Source: Chrysopilus asiliformis (Eukaryota > Arthropoda > Insecta > Diptera > Rhagionidae). From it: DNA of 64,000 bases. Location of the stretch: the NCBI GenBank assembly GCA_964034945.1, contig OZ035960.1, positions 20,943,487 to 21,007,486 on the forward strand. The letters are read 5' to 3'. The translations under genes and the position numbers were made by a program. The notes beneath the pieces are model-generated. The model saw only the letters and a list, made by a program, of their open reading frames with translations, ran no database searches and was not told the origin of the DNA. This document shows, piece after piece, positions 28,301 through 35,499 of the stretch. The first letter of the stretch is position 1. Each line of letters begins with the position of its first letter.

Positions 28301-31300
28301 TAGTAGTAAAATTGACAATTTTGTGGTTAAATTGACTATTTTTGTAATTGAAATTAACGATTTTAGTCCTAATCCTGATAAAATAGTTCGATTTTACATT
28401 TTTTTTTTTTGCATGTAAGGATGTATGAAATTCTTTTGTCCGAAATATAGTATAAAGATTCTTACCTGGAACTTGGCAATTGCATCCGCCAAAGCCATCA
28501 TTGCAGTGACACACGCCATTCAGGCAAACACCATTTGTACACGAAGTACCGTCTTTATCACAGTCATCTATATTTAAAGAAAAAATACATTTTAGCAAAC
28601 ACATTTCAAAGTAAACCAATTTTATATTATATTTTTATTCAAAAAGTATTTAATTTAACCTACTTGTGCATTTAAGTTCTTTGCTCAGCTCATCTGAACC
28701 AAGAAAGCAGTCTTGGCTACCGTCGCATAATTTCGATAGTTCGTATAGTTGCAAGTAATCTGTTGATTCATTCACTTGACAACCAAAGTAGCCATCCTCG
28801 AGATTTAGAAAAAACACTTCACCTTTAAATCTACCAGTTTTACTTCTGTAGGATTGTGAATGTACCTGTTTTATAACAATATTTAAAAAAAAAAAAACGA
28901 AATAAATATAAAATCTATTGTAAATAAATTCAAAATTTAACAAACACATTATTTATGATGCCATGAATATTATAGCACTTAACAAAAAAAGAGATATTTT
29001 GCAACAAAACAAAGATCATAGGATATAATTCAAAAATCTATCAAGTAGATTAAGAATGGTGGAGTGACCACTTCCGCGCTTTGTTTCTCATGCCGAAGTT
29101 TATTTTCGTTACGTTATATTTTTTCACCTTTCCACCTTCGATTTCCAAGTATATAAATTGAAAGATGCCGCGGTTCCGCGGTTTTTTCATTTCCATGCCA
29201 CATTGTTACGGTTTTCACTTTAGAATTATTTTGCATTATGTTACCTATACCAATCACTTTTTTTCTTCTACTCGGCCCGGAATATGAACTTATGTTTTGA
29301 TAGGTAGCACACCTGACAATTAATAACAATTTTTACGATTTAATGGTGTGATGAAAACTGCACGGGCTTCAAAATTTGCGTACTGGAAACTTTTAAAATC
29401 GTAGAAACGTGCAATCAACATAAATTACTAGTTCATAGTCTGGATTTTATAGGTCAAATAGGAAGATTTTCGGTGTTATTATGGGAAGATAATTCTACGT
29501 TTCATGAATAAATTTGTATCAGATGTTATGATTTTCATAGTAATCTAGAAACACCAAGAAAATTACGAGGAAGTAACATTTCTTTCTAATTTTCATTTAT
29601 ACTCTTTAGTAAAAATGTGTGTCAGATAGTCATTAATTTTTTCAGTTATACAGTAATCTTTACATCGAATTCATGGTTGAGTTTCTGAGATGGAAAACTT
29701 GTATGTTAGTCAACATATCAAAATTTAAATCTTTCAAAATTAATTAATAGGGCAATGAATACCGTTGAGTATTTGTAATAATATGAACATAACGCACTAT
29801 ATTTATTTGATTTTTTTTAAGGAAAAAACAAGTTTTCCATTGTTTACTGTACGGATTTTCTTATATTGGATTGATTTATGAGAACTCTGATGTGAGATGA
29901 ACTAAATTGATATAATGTGTTTCGGGTATATTAAAATGTGGTACAAATAACAATGCTCTGAATTTAAAAATTATCAACATTATAAACTAAGTTCATTCCT
30001 TTGTTTGGATTTGGTATAACAACACTTTTGTATGATTAATCATTGTAAATTGGCTTTTAAGCGGCCATATGGTTTTGCAATTTACTTTCTTATTAATAAT
30101 AGTGGTAAAACCAGTGGGACCAAAATCTTTGCATGTCAAATCACTTGATAAAATCCATTAACCAAAATTCGTATATTTTACCCTCGGAACGTCACATATT
30201 CAATAATTGAGCATATTTTGGGCTAAAGGGTCCTAAACTACTTTCTTGAAAATTTTAGTAAAAAAAGCGTGTTTAATAATGAAATTCCGTTTCAAAATCA
30301 TTTGAAAAATCGAAATCGGAACAGGATCCAACACATTTTCGGGATATACAGGGTTGTGCAAAAGTTCCCGTACATTTTTTGGTACAAATAAATGCGAGAA
30401 TGTTTCAAAATGTCATGTTAAAAATTGCTTTTCTCGGCAAATTATGTTTTATTATTATCAAATAACATAAATGAAATAATTTTTATTACAGTAAATGCTC
30501 AAAATTTGAGCCATTTGCTTTTATGCACGCTCGCACCCGTTTTCGAAAATTTTGAACAATGGTCGCTAATTGTTCAACAGAAATTTCGTCCCAAGCGCGT
30601 ATTAAAGCTCTTTTTAAAGCATCAACATTACAGTAACTTTTTCCTGAATCAATGTATATCGCTCGAATCAGTTCGACGAATCGACAATATGCCAGTGTAA
30701 GTATGAGTATGTAGTGGTAAAAATCAGAAAGCCTGAACCGATTTTTCGCAAAGAAATCCTATTGAACTCAATTATTAAATATTCCAATTGGAGTCAGGAC
30801 ATCCAATTGGATATTGATGTTTGGAAAAGTTATATAAAACCATATTCTGATCATTATTCAATTTTTTGTTTTGAAAATTAAAATTTTTTTTGCAAAAAAA
30901 AAATTCTGTTTATGTGGGGGAGGAAGGAAAGAATGGCGTAATTTTTCCATTTTTAGATATGAATTAACTATTGATAAATGTCGCATTTTTATCAAATTTC
31001 AAGTTTATACCTCAATTAGTTTTCGAGGTTACGCGTGGTTGTTATAAGCTTTTATTTAGTCTCACTTGTTAGTTTGTTTGTTAGGGTCAAATCTTGTCAT
31101 CTAATCTTTACCTACTTCCGCTCATCCAATTGACTTGAAACTTTTAATTATTTAACACTCTAACTGCCACGTCAGTCAAAAAGACCTGACACCTAACTGT
31201 TGTGTACAGTGAAACAATGAAAATTATTAAAGTGTTCGCTGCAACCGCAACGATTTTTTGTAAGTGCACACATTTTATGGTAATAAAATAACATTTAGGT

Positions 31301-34300
31301 ATAATTTTGTTTCAATTTTTTTTTCTCTTAGTGCATCCTTTTTGACTGACAACTAAATATTCGAAAAAGGCTTAAAACTGTCGTGGCAGTTAGAGTGTTA
31401 AGAAAGGTGTCATCTTTCAGATTGCCAGATTAACCCATGTTTTTAATTTGTAAGTAAATTTTAAACATTTTAATTGCTAAATGTTGTAAATCAGATGTCT
31501 ATGTAAGGTATTACTGAAATTCAATTAGCAGAGAACGTTTTTTTTTATTTTTTTTTTAATCTCCTAATAATTTGAGAAAAAAAAATCAAATACCATTGCC
31601 TCTAACAAAAAAAAATTGATAAAAATTTACCGAAAAACATCAATCAAATATAATAATAACTTACTTTCAAGTGATTTACACTTTTCTCGAGTAAACGTTA
31701 CATAAAAAAGATACAGCTTGATAGATATGACTATGATAGGTGAAAGCAAATCGATTATAAAATGTATCTTCTCTATTTGAATCTGATTGACTAGCATTAG
31801 ATTTTGGTAAATATCAAAAGCTCAAATGGAAATTTGTGCCAAACAAAAATGCCAACTGACCTCACCTTACAGGTTTGCTAATTTTTAATTTTTTTAACTC
31901 AAATCTTTCATCTTCGTTAAACCTGTAAATTCATGCTTATTTCGTTCAAAAAAAAATCTTTTTGTTGCTAATTTATTCACGTAACTGAATTCGTCTGGAT
32001 CAAAACCATAACTTTTTGCATGAAATCTTGATAAGGCCACCCGAAAATCTGGTTTTACTCTTTTTATGCAGTGAAGACAAAATCCACACAATTTTGTCCG
32101 CCCATATTGCAACTAAAATGTATCTTTCAGTGTGTTTAATGATCACCATAAAACGAGGTGGAGATCTTTGACATTTCAAGGCATAAATGAAACAGTCTTT
32201 ATTTGTTTTATTCGAATGTTCATTTAAATGTCAAAAAGCAGAGAACCAGTTATGCCTGTTAGTAAAAGTGATAAAAAAAAAATTTTAGTTGATATTTACT
32301 TTAAAAGTTTATAACCTAATTTAACTTGTTTTAAAAAAAATTGATCTTCTTTCCTCACATCTACAATTTCTATTAACACTTTTTAATTGAATTAAACGTT
32401 ATACTCATTGATTTGACGGACAACCGAATAAAATGTAATTTTCTTTGGCAATCTTCGGCGTGATTTGCAAAATGCATTCCAGCCATACTAGAATTAATCT
32501 CGGGTCGATTTTTTATTTAATCTCAACTTCTTTCTGGGAAAAAAACGATCGAGAATATCAGCGACCTTGTACCTAAAACCGTCAATTAATCATGGTTTTT
32601 TAATTTAACCGAAAGCTTGTATAGAGCAAAAGCTAAGTATTTAATATTGTCCGGTGTGATATTTACTTTATTCACGATTTGCGTAGGTATTTAGTATCAA
32701 GATTAGTAAACGATTCCTCAGAGAATTCCTGTTTAGTTGAACTTTAAGTTGAATTTCGCAAATAGTCGTAATGAAAATTTCAATTGGTTTTCAATCGATT
32801 TACTTTGGAATCCGAATCTATAAATTTAATTATTCTTAAACGGTTTTTATAAAAATTTTACCTTTTCCCTATTTTTTTAACCATTATTCGTCGCTGAAAA
32901 AAGTAACGTATTCTTATTCAAATCATTTTCTCACCATTTAGAAAAACACCATGTGCTACTTAAGATTCGACTCCTAAAACACACCTGGAGAAATATTCCT
33001 AAGCTGTTTTTAATCAGCCTGAAAACTGCAATATCTCTTATCAAAATTCTGTAGTTCAGTCAAAAAAATTTACAGAATAGAAGAGAATCTGAATTTCTGA
33101 CGCCTTTTTTGCAAAAACGACACGGCATTAAGAAAACAATAAACAAAAGTCATCTACAGGGTTAACAAAAGGTAATTAAAGCTGACCCCCCCTTCTCCTG
33201 CATTCCAACCTTTCAGAGAAAAATAATTCTTCTAACTGGCGGTTTTGCTTAAACGTCTTGAAATATTCTTACTTGCACGCGATATTAATAATCTTGGGAA
33301 AATAAGTTAATCCGATTCTAAACTGTTTAGTAGTCAGCATAGTAATTGTTGAAATGAGAACTAGAAACAAAACTCGAGGAATACAAAATGAATGAATTTT
33401 CTGAGGTTGCTACTTGTTAGAATTGAGATGAGATGCCGTGTGAGAAATTATCTAACGTCTAAATATGATGCTTTAACTGTATTTTTATATTGTATGGCCT
33501 CAGGTTTTATTTGTTTTTTTTTTTTTGGGTTACTAAAGGTATATTTTTTGTGAAAAAAAAACTTTTCGCATAACTGTTGTATAAATTCTTTTCATATTTC
33601 TTTGAATTAAAACATAATTTTATTCAATGACCAAAAAATTTTAAGAATCTATTCGAAATGAGAAATGTTCAAAGACAGTTAGTAATTGTAATTATTTTGA
33701 ATGTCTCGACCTCTGGGATTTTAATATTACTTATTTTAATACTTTTCAGGCTATAGGTCATATTGGAATATTTTTTACTTCTATCGACATCATTTCTATT
33801 CAAGTTTTCTCACGGAATAATACAAAATGACATGAAATTTAAATGGAAACAATGAGGAATCGGACAAGATTTTTTCAAAGGATACACCAAGTTTCGATCC
33901 CGAGAATCAATGGCTGGATCTCATCAGAGTGACGCCATTAATTGTAATTATGCTGTTTTAATTTAAAAACATTCAAAAATCCAGCCCGAGAGGTCGAAGA
34001 TTTTTTTTTATAATTCCAGGGAGACCCTTTAATACCGAAGCATATTTGACAGGTATTTAGTATAAGCTGGTAGAAAATTTTTGACTCATCGTAATCAAAG
34101 AAGCGGAGCTCAAACAATTCTAGGACACCATTTTTTCATTATTTTTTTCCCCTTCAAATATTTAAAAACTAGCTTGCCGGATTAAGTTTTTTCATTTTTT
34201 TTTTTTTTTTGATGGTCTATGTTGGAATTAAATTTCAGGCCAATCGGCTCGGTAGTTTCCCCGCGAAAGAGTAACATAGGGCAAAAACTAAGTTTCGAAA

Positions 34301-35057
34301 TCACTTTAGCCCCTCCCCCTACTCCCCCCACCCCTCGCGCTACTTTGCTGTATGCCTATGTTGGAACCAGGGCATCAATCGTGTAACGAGACGCAGACAC
34401 GAAATCGCGTCTTTCATTAAGAAAAGGAATCGTGTATGGAGAAGCGTCGTTGCATACTAATAGACGCGTCTTTTCGTTCAGCGACACAGTTCGAGGTGTT
34501 GTTCAGTGTCATTTCGTCTGTCATTTCACAATGGACGAACCAAAGTAAATAGTATAGGTTTTTGTATTTAAATTATAATAAATTTATATTATTTCAGACA
34601 TTTAAGAATTTTTTTAGTGTCGCGATACACGATTAGAAAAACGTGTCGCTTCGATGTCGCTGTCTCAGCTCAAAGACGGAGACGCGTCTCGTTACACGAT
34701 TGATGCCCAGAACTACCACAGACACTCATACGAAATTTCAAGTCAATCGGTTCAGCCGTTTTTGCGTGAAAGAGGAACAGACAGACAGACAGACACCAAC
34801 TCATTTTTATATAAATATTAGTATGATTAAATGCTGAATAAGAATGTATAAACCTTTCATAGACCACGAATGGTAACCTCGATTTCAGAGTAATTTTTTG
34901 GTAAAAAAAACCCCGATTTTTGTTTTGTTGCAAAATAATAAAAATATGAAAAATAAAATATGAAAAAACTACATTAATAAAAATATAAAAATTAAACAGA
35001 ACTTACCGAGCTCGAGAACAGCACTATCCACGTGACTAGTGGCAAAAATATTTTCAT
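4231..35057 (-). CDS. dpy: dumpy (dpy) orthologue, N-terminal part, 17 coding exons, continues beyond the window
   Basis: This span holds a giant secreted or apical extracellular-matrix protein. In Drosophila, Dumpy links epidermis, trachea, wing and tendon cells to the cuticle. The joined exons (10705 bp, about 3568 codons) give a signal peptide, an LDLa-like cysteine cluster, about 19 calcium-binding EGF modules marked by [DN]-x-[DN]-E-C, and then a long series of short EGF and DPY modules. Each splice site was placed by GT/AG signal, by reading phase and by the residue sequence remembered for Drosophila Dumpy. All exon lengths fit these phases exactly. Distinctive matches outside the cysteine frame include FFLNLEDGYFGCQVNEST, RPCDVFAHCTNTLGSFTC and DPAIAARCVENAECCNLP. 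The C-terminal bulk, including the ZP domain and transmembrane anchor known for Dumpy, lies beyond position 1. Exon assignment is inferred from genomic sequence without RNA data. Confidence 0.95.
4642..5562 (-). CDS. dpy: dpy coding exon 16: EGF/DPY module array (residues 3231-3537)
   Basis: The acceptor is TTCTACAG|AT and the donor is CCGAAT|GTAAGT. It starts (N)PCETSGQCGPCANC, about 60 bp upstream of the first in-frame Met. It contains the unusual cysteine-rich ECSCMDGCIGDPHKGCVCG and ends YCPDDFPHGNPYTE. The 306 whole codons are unbroken. Confidence 0.95.
5624..6511 (-). CDS. dpy: dpy coding exon 15: EGF/DPY module array (residues 2935-3230)
   Basis: The exon is flanked by ATTTCAG|TT and ACAA|GTAAGA. 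It begins (L)TCRVDNDCFLGHICLHNKC and includes CSASESCRDNKC and RNDQNCLNDERCIRGTC, ending ACINKKCT. These stretches are among the most conserved to Drosophila in the whole window. The split codon to the next exon gives Asn, producing KKCTNPC. Confidence 0.95.
6588..6719 (-). CDS. dpy: dpy coding exon 14: short cysteine modules (residues 2891-2934)
   Basis: This 132-bp exon is flanked by TTCCAG|TT and ATGC|GTAAGT. It encodes PLSCSSDRDCSDNHYC, CLPRCASDQDCALNEKC and LRDVCM. The C-x4-DC-x4-x-C rhythm (two residues before a DC pair) is typical of the small two-disulphide segments in this part of Dumpy. It was located by translating the gap between two clear exons, and its length fits phase 1 exactly. 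Confidence 0.92.
6782..6964 (-). CDS. dpy: dpy coding exon 13: short EGF/DPY module (residues 2830-2890)
   Basis: The exon is flanked by CTTTCAG|CG and AGAA|GTATGT, with 61- and 62-bp introns on either side. It encodes (P)ACILDTECKSFEVC, CINPCEEPQACGMNADC and CSCPQGFTGSPEVECVR. The last module joins the next exon as VR-I-PLSC. Confidence 0.94.
7026..8603 (-). CDS. dpy: dpy coding exon 12: EGF/DPY module array (residues 2304-2829)
   Basis: The acceptor is ATTGCAG|AT and the donor is AAAC|GTAAGA. It opens (N)PCDILDCGKGSC and CTCYQGYYLFDGICEDIDEC, one calcium-binding EGF, then DPNECLSDSDC and a row of short modules. It includes the well-conserved MCKIACLIGHPCGENALC and RVRCDVIDFCKDAPCGPG. The true 5' end is about 85 bp upstream of the first in-frame Met. 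Confidence 0.95.
8660..11674 (-). CDS. dpy: dpy coding exon 11: long EGF/DPY module array (residues 1299-2303)
   Basis: This is the longest exon, 3015 bp with 1004 whole codons. The acceptor is ATTTTAG|CG and the donor is CATAA|GTAAGT. Two calcium-binding EGF modules are embedded (DIDECSTQPCG near its start and DIDECSENPCHPSARC near its end). The rest is alternating short modules, such as CSKIQCGPNALCVSDDH, CDAFTCPANS-type units and CPPGPFAGDPYDATNGC. The reading frame is unbroken, and the order matches the Drosophila protein from memory. The open frame runs past the donor into the intron but loses all cysteine pattern there, which supports the splice call. Confidence 0.95.
11734..12027 (-). 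CDS. dpy: dpy coding exon 10: EGF/DPY modules (residues 1201-1298)
   Basis: The exon is flanked by AATTTAG|AA and CCTC|GTAATA. It starts (Q)CQDYLCGEGAIC, continues through TCKCPQGLLGNPFPGG and ends CEPNFNGNPDLLCMP. No calcium-binding D-x-D-E-C start is present. The cysteine spacing is that of the short EGF modules that alternate with DPY modules in Dumpy. Confidence 0.94.
12091..12774 (-). CDS. dpy: dpy coding exon 9: EGF and DPY modules (residues 973-1200)
   Basis: The exon is flanked by TTTTGCAG|AT and TCTC|GTAAGT, phase 1. It begins (D)VDECLEGHVCGYGAEC and contains a second DEDECANAPCAYGAHC module. Between them is the conserved stretch CERFPCGINAKCTPSDPPQC. It ends with CRCRVGFAEGANGECVS. 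The adjoining introns are only 62-63 bp. Confidence 0.95.
12837..14528 (-). CDS. dpy: dpy coding exon 8: seven calcium-binding EGF modules plus DPY-type segments (residues 409-972)
   Basis: This 1692-bp open exon is flanked by ATTCCAG|AT and ATAG|GTAATA. It contains seven [DN]-[IV]-[DN]-E-C module starts: NVNEC, DIDECRAL, DIDECRTH, DIDECDLI, DIDECSKP, DIDECVGN and DVNECSAN. Between them lie shorter cysteine clusters such as CEQVDVNILCTSNFDCTNNA, the DPY-like linker type. The exon ends in PKGYRTQPDGSCI. It gives the elastic-rod part of the N-terminal region and has no frame break. Confidence 0.95.
14671..14916 (-). CDS. dpy: dpy coding exon 7: two calcium-binding EGF modules (residues 327-408)
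   Basis: The exon encodes (D)NNECLNNPCAEGAEC and DINECTRPNACGINAKC modules. The donor is GAAA|GTTAGT. The acceptor is CATTTAAAG|ATAATAAC and has almost no pyrimidine tract, so it is the weakest splice site in the gene. It is nevertheless the only AG that gives phase 1 and joins the preceding exon as GCED-NNEC. Compared with my memory of Drosophila, a longer spacer seems reduced here in the first module. Confidence 0.88.
15112..15486 (-). CDS. dpy: dpy coding exon 6: three calcium-binding EGF modules (residues 202-326)
   Basis: The acceptor is ATTCCAG|AT and the donor is GAAG|GTATGT. The 124 whole codons encode three consecutive modules starting (D)IDECQKPNVCG, DVDECADAKSACG and DYDECGRSPCG. 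Each carries the aromatic-hydroxylation pattern of the calcium-binding EGF family (for example CVNVPGNYTCQC). Tandem modules of this kind form rigid rods when calcium is bound. Confidence 0.94.
15565..15633. repeat. Imperfect hairpin of a short dispersed family
   Basis: The 27-bp arms TTGGTGTATAACATGAATCT... (15565-15591) and its near reverse complement ending ACGTGTCATACACCAA (15607-15633) enclose a 15-bp loop. Related GTGGCA-ATA-GTG-CAT units recur near 53641-53705 and 59886-59960. Confidence 0.65.
15660..15725. repeat. Perfect 17-bp stem hairpin
   Basis: TTAAAGTAGCTTAAGTC at 15660-15676 pairs exactly with 15709-15725 across a 32-bp loop. The CTTAAGTCGA core also occurs several times in the foldback at 37676-39958. 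Confidence 0.75.
15844..15975 (-). CDS. dpy: dpy coding exon 5: calcium-binding EGF module (residues 158-201)
   Basis: The exon is flanked by TATTTAG|AT and ACCG|GTAAGT, with phase 1 at both ends. It encodes (D)IDECEDPAIAARCVENAE followed by CCNLPAHFLCKCKDGYEGDG, a single calcium-binding EGF module with an unusual paired cysteine (CC) that I recall in the Drosophila protein as well. It follows the 10.8-kb intron. Confidence 0.94.
17470..17525. repeat. Short tandem repeat, about 15-bp unit, 4 copies
   Basis: Successive degenerate copies of GTCGAAATTTCTCT(T/A)C lie in the large dpy intron. Confidence 0.6.
21044..21167. repeat. Tandem repeat, 5 copies of TTTTAGACAGCTTTTACAT
   Basis: Two copies spaced 22 bp apart are followed by copies at 31-bp spacing, where the unit gains a CTGACACCTTA-like tail. 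The core is nearly identical in all five, suggesting recent slippage or unequal exchange. The small open frame across it (repeating FRQLLHY) is a by-product of the repeat, not a gene. Confidence 0.85.
21168..21337. repeat. Dispersed repeat fragment, related to 37600-37675
   Basis: A segment around 21178-21235 (ATTCTTCGACACTAAATT...GCGACACAAAACT) is clearly similar to 37619-37673. It runs into GCAGGTGTAAACAGGGTCTT at its far end, which looks like a MITE terminus. The class is unknown. Confidence 0.45.
23316..23381. repeat. Tandem repeat, 3 copies of AGTATAGATTTTTCTCTTATC
   Basis: Three near-identical copies of about 21 bp lie immediately upstream of the Helitron-like element at 23398. Confidence 0.7.
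23398..23972 (+). mobile_element. Helitron-like (HINE/DINE-1 type) element, family B, copy 1
   Basis: It starts TATACCCGTATGCTGAAACC with a TATACCC/GGGTATA hairpin, and has a degenerate GTCCGTCC-type short tandem core. Near its 3' end are an inverted copy of the start (CACCATACGGGT) and a TTGCCAGATTGGCAA hairpin, ending TTTTGTTATGTT. This layout (5' hairpin, CCGTCTGT core, subterminal inverted repeat, 3' hairpin) is that of Drosophila DINE-1/INE-1. It has no coding capacity. It lies in the 10.8-kb dpy intron, antisense to the gene. Confidence 0.75.
25372..25397. repeat. Short tandem repeat ATACTTGAT, about 3 copies
   Basis: Three consecutive ATACTTG(A/C) units, intronic. Confidence 0.6.
26818..26934 (-). 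CDS. dpy: dpy coding exon 4: calcium-binding EGF module (residues 119-157)
   Basis: This 117-bp exon is flanked by ATTTCAG|AT and GAAG|GTAAGT. It encodes one complete module beginning (D)ENEC and containing RPCDVFAHCTNTLGSFTC, then CFPGYRGDGLHC. The C-x-N-x4-F-x-C pattern is the consensus for Asn/Asp beta-hydroxylation in calcium-binding EGF modules. The exon is isolated between a 1.5-kb and a 10.8-kb intron. Confidence 0.93.
27125..27508. mobile_element. 384-bp palindromic MITE, TAA target duplication (Harbinger-like)
   Basis: Nearly the whole element is one inverted repeat. The arms (27125-27308 and 27325-27508, about 184 bp each) differ at only a handful of positions and enclose a 16-bp loop. 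The termini are TGCTACATTTACACGAATGA and its reverse complement, flanked by TAA at 27122-27124 and 27509-27511. A 3-bp TWA duplication is typical of PIF/Harbinger elements. No coding sequence is present. Confidence 0.85.
27806..28290 (+). mobile_element. Helitron-like (HINE type) element, family A, copy 1
   Basis: It begins ACTAGCTTGCATACCCGTCG with a CCCG...CGGG hairpin, and ends ACAGACAGACAGACACCAAC then TTTTTATATATTAGTATGAT. Inside, a unit of roughly 150-170 bp (ATGTTGG...CAGGCCAATCGG...AGTTTCCCCGCGAAAG) is tandemly repeated two to three times with divergence. The paired CTAG start and TATATTAGTATGAT end are the features of widespread non-autonomous Helentron derivatives. It has no coding capacity. 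Confidence 0.75.
28466..28567 (-). CDS. dpy: dpy coding exon 3: EGF-like module (residues 85-118)
   Basis: The acceptor is AAATATAG|ATGACT and the donor is CCAG|GTAAGA, both phase 1. The exon encodes 33 whole codons with a compact cysteine cluster containing NGVCLNGVCHCNDGFGGCNC. It lacks the D-x-D-E-C start of a calcium-binding EGF, so it is a plain EGF-like knot. The split codon to the preceding exon gives Asn, and the one to the next exon gives Asp, completing a DENEC motif. Confidence 0.92.
28664..28865 (-). CDS. dpy: dpy coding exon 2: N-terminal LDLa-like domain (residues 18-84)
   Basis: The acceptor is AAAACAG|GTACAT, entered in phase 0. The donor is ACAA|GTAGGT, left in phase 1. The 67 codons include FFLNLEDGYFGCQVNEST and then LCDGSQDCFLGSDE. 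The spacing C-DG-x2-DC-x3-GSDE resembles the calcium-binding half of an LDL-receptor class A repeat. This segment matches the N-terminus of Drosophila Dumpy nearly residue for residue from memory, which makes it the best evidence for orthology rather than a generic EGF protein. The in-frame ATGs further upstream lie in the intron and are not proposed as starts. Confidence 0.93.
30349..30700 (-). pseudogene. Tc1/mariner transposase relic, C-terminal part plus terminal repeat
   Basis: On the minus strand an open frame ending with a stop at 30488-30486 encodes DALKRALIRAWDEI, then VRACIKANG. This is the pattern of the C-terminal end of mariner-type transposases (LK-A-W-I, then R--CI-A-GG-F). About 135 bp past the stop is a terminus CAGGGTTGTGCAAAAGTTCC preceded by TA (30347-30348), as expected for a mariner end. 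The catalytic DDE/D region and the other terminal repeat are not present, so the copy is truncated and dead. The opposite-strand small frame here is a shadow. Confidence 0.7.
31156..31397. mobile_element. piggyBac-like MITE, 242 bp, TTAA target duplication
   Basis: The perfect 16-bp termini CACTCTAACTGCCACG / CGTGGCAGTTAGAGTG are flanked on both sides by TTAA (31152-31155 and 31398-31401), the piggyBac-specific target. A second AGTCAAAAAG / TTTTTGACTG pair lies just inside. It has no coding capacity. Confidence 0.85.
34166..34827 (+). mobile_element. Helitron-like element, family A, copy 2 (interrupted)
   Basis: It starts ACTAGCTTGCCGG and ends with the family A tail TTTTTATATAAATATTAGTATGAT. 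It is split by the Harbinger-like MITE at 34372-34707. Removing that insert and one CAG restores the sequence seen in copy 1 (GGAACCAGAACTACCAC). It is internally shorter than copy 1, having one fewer internal repeat unit. Confidence 0.75.
34372..34707. mobile_element. Harbinger-like MITE, 336 bp, CAG target duplication, nested
   Basis: The perfect 24-bp termini begin GGCATCAATCGTGTAACGAG. The flanks are CAG (34369-34371 and 34708-34710). CWG duplications are one of the two classes recognised for PIF/Harbinger. The empty site is visible in the family A copy at 27806-28290, so the boundaries are exact. Internally, ATGGACGAACCAAA is followed by GTAAAT and later by TTATTTCAG, which may be a remnant first exon and intron of the parent transposon. 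Confidence 0.85.
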
Positions 35058-35062
35058 TTTTG
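35007..35062 (-). CDS. dpy: dpy coding exon 1: start codon and signal peptide (residues 1-17)
   Basis: The ATG is at 35057-35055 in an insect-type context (CAAAAATG). It encodes MKIFLPLVTWIVLFSSS, a short basic start followed by a hydrophobic core typical of a signal peptide. The donor is CTCG|GTAAGT, with the last exon base at 35007, and the junction is phase 0. Five untranslated bases (35062-35058) precede the ATG, after a strong pyrimidine tract and CAG acceptor. An untranslated exon therefore probably lies further upstream. The exon is too short to be called from open frame alone. It is supported by the exact phase match to the next exon, which has no other credible start. Confidence 0.85.
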
Positions 35063-35379
35063 CTGTAAAAGAAAAAAAAAACAACCATTAAATTTTGTAA
35101 TTTTCAATCAAGACTTTTTAAAGGAGTCCAAAAGGTTTTGTGAATCAAAATACAAAACATTTCAATTCAATGGAAACCATATTAAGTAAAAATATTGTAA
35201 AACCAAATCATCTCATTTAAAATACTTTCTATAAAATCAATCTCATACCTATAGTAATATTGTGCTAACCACAAAGTTAAACAACTGAGCAAATATTGCA
35301 CTAAAAATGGGTATTACTTTAACAAAAGTAAGAGCCCACACAAACATTATTGCCGATAGATAAACATTTTCAATATTAC

Positions 35380-35470
35380 CTGCAAACTCGGGAATCTAAA
35401 CAGATGAACCTGAAGAGGAGAAACTTAAAAAAAACGTCTAAAGAAGCCATCAAGCTTGAGTCTATCTAAA
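35380..35470 (-). promoter_or_regulatory. dpy: Probable dpy untranslated first exon and core promoter (5' end approximate)
   Basis: A donor TTGCAG|GTAATATT has its last exon base at 35380 and would pair with the strong acceptor at 35064-35063, just before the ATG, giving a 317-bp intron in the 5' UTR. About 110 bp further upstream, a TATA-like ACTATAAG reads on the minus strand (35499-35492), which would place initiation near 35465-35470. The transcript start is inferred only. No clear initiator was seen. Confidence 0.35.
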
Positions 35471-35499
35471 TCATAGTGCGGAACGCCGCAACTTATAGT

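Larger units (their letters stand above)
26935..28465 (-). other. dpy: 1.5-kb dpy intron filled by two mobile elements
   Basis: Between coding exons 3 and 4, most of the intron is the 384-bp palindromic MITE (27125-27508) and a Helitron-like copy (27806-28290). Little unique sequence remains. Confidence 0.85.
28866..35006 (-). other. dpy: 6.1-kb first dpy intron within the coding region
   Basis: This intron separates the signal-peptide exon from the LDLa-like exon. It contains a mariner relic (30349-30700), a piggyBac-like MITE (31156-31397) and a Helitron-like copy split by a Harbinger-like MITE (34166-34827). No exon was found in it. The remaining sequence is AT-rich with no pattern I can assign. 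Confidence 0.75.
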
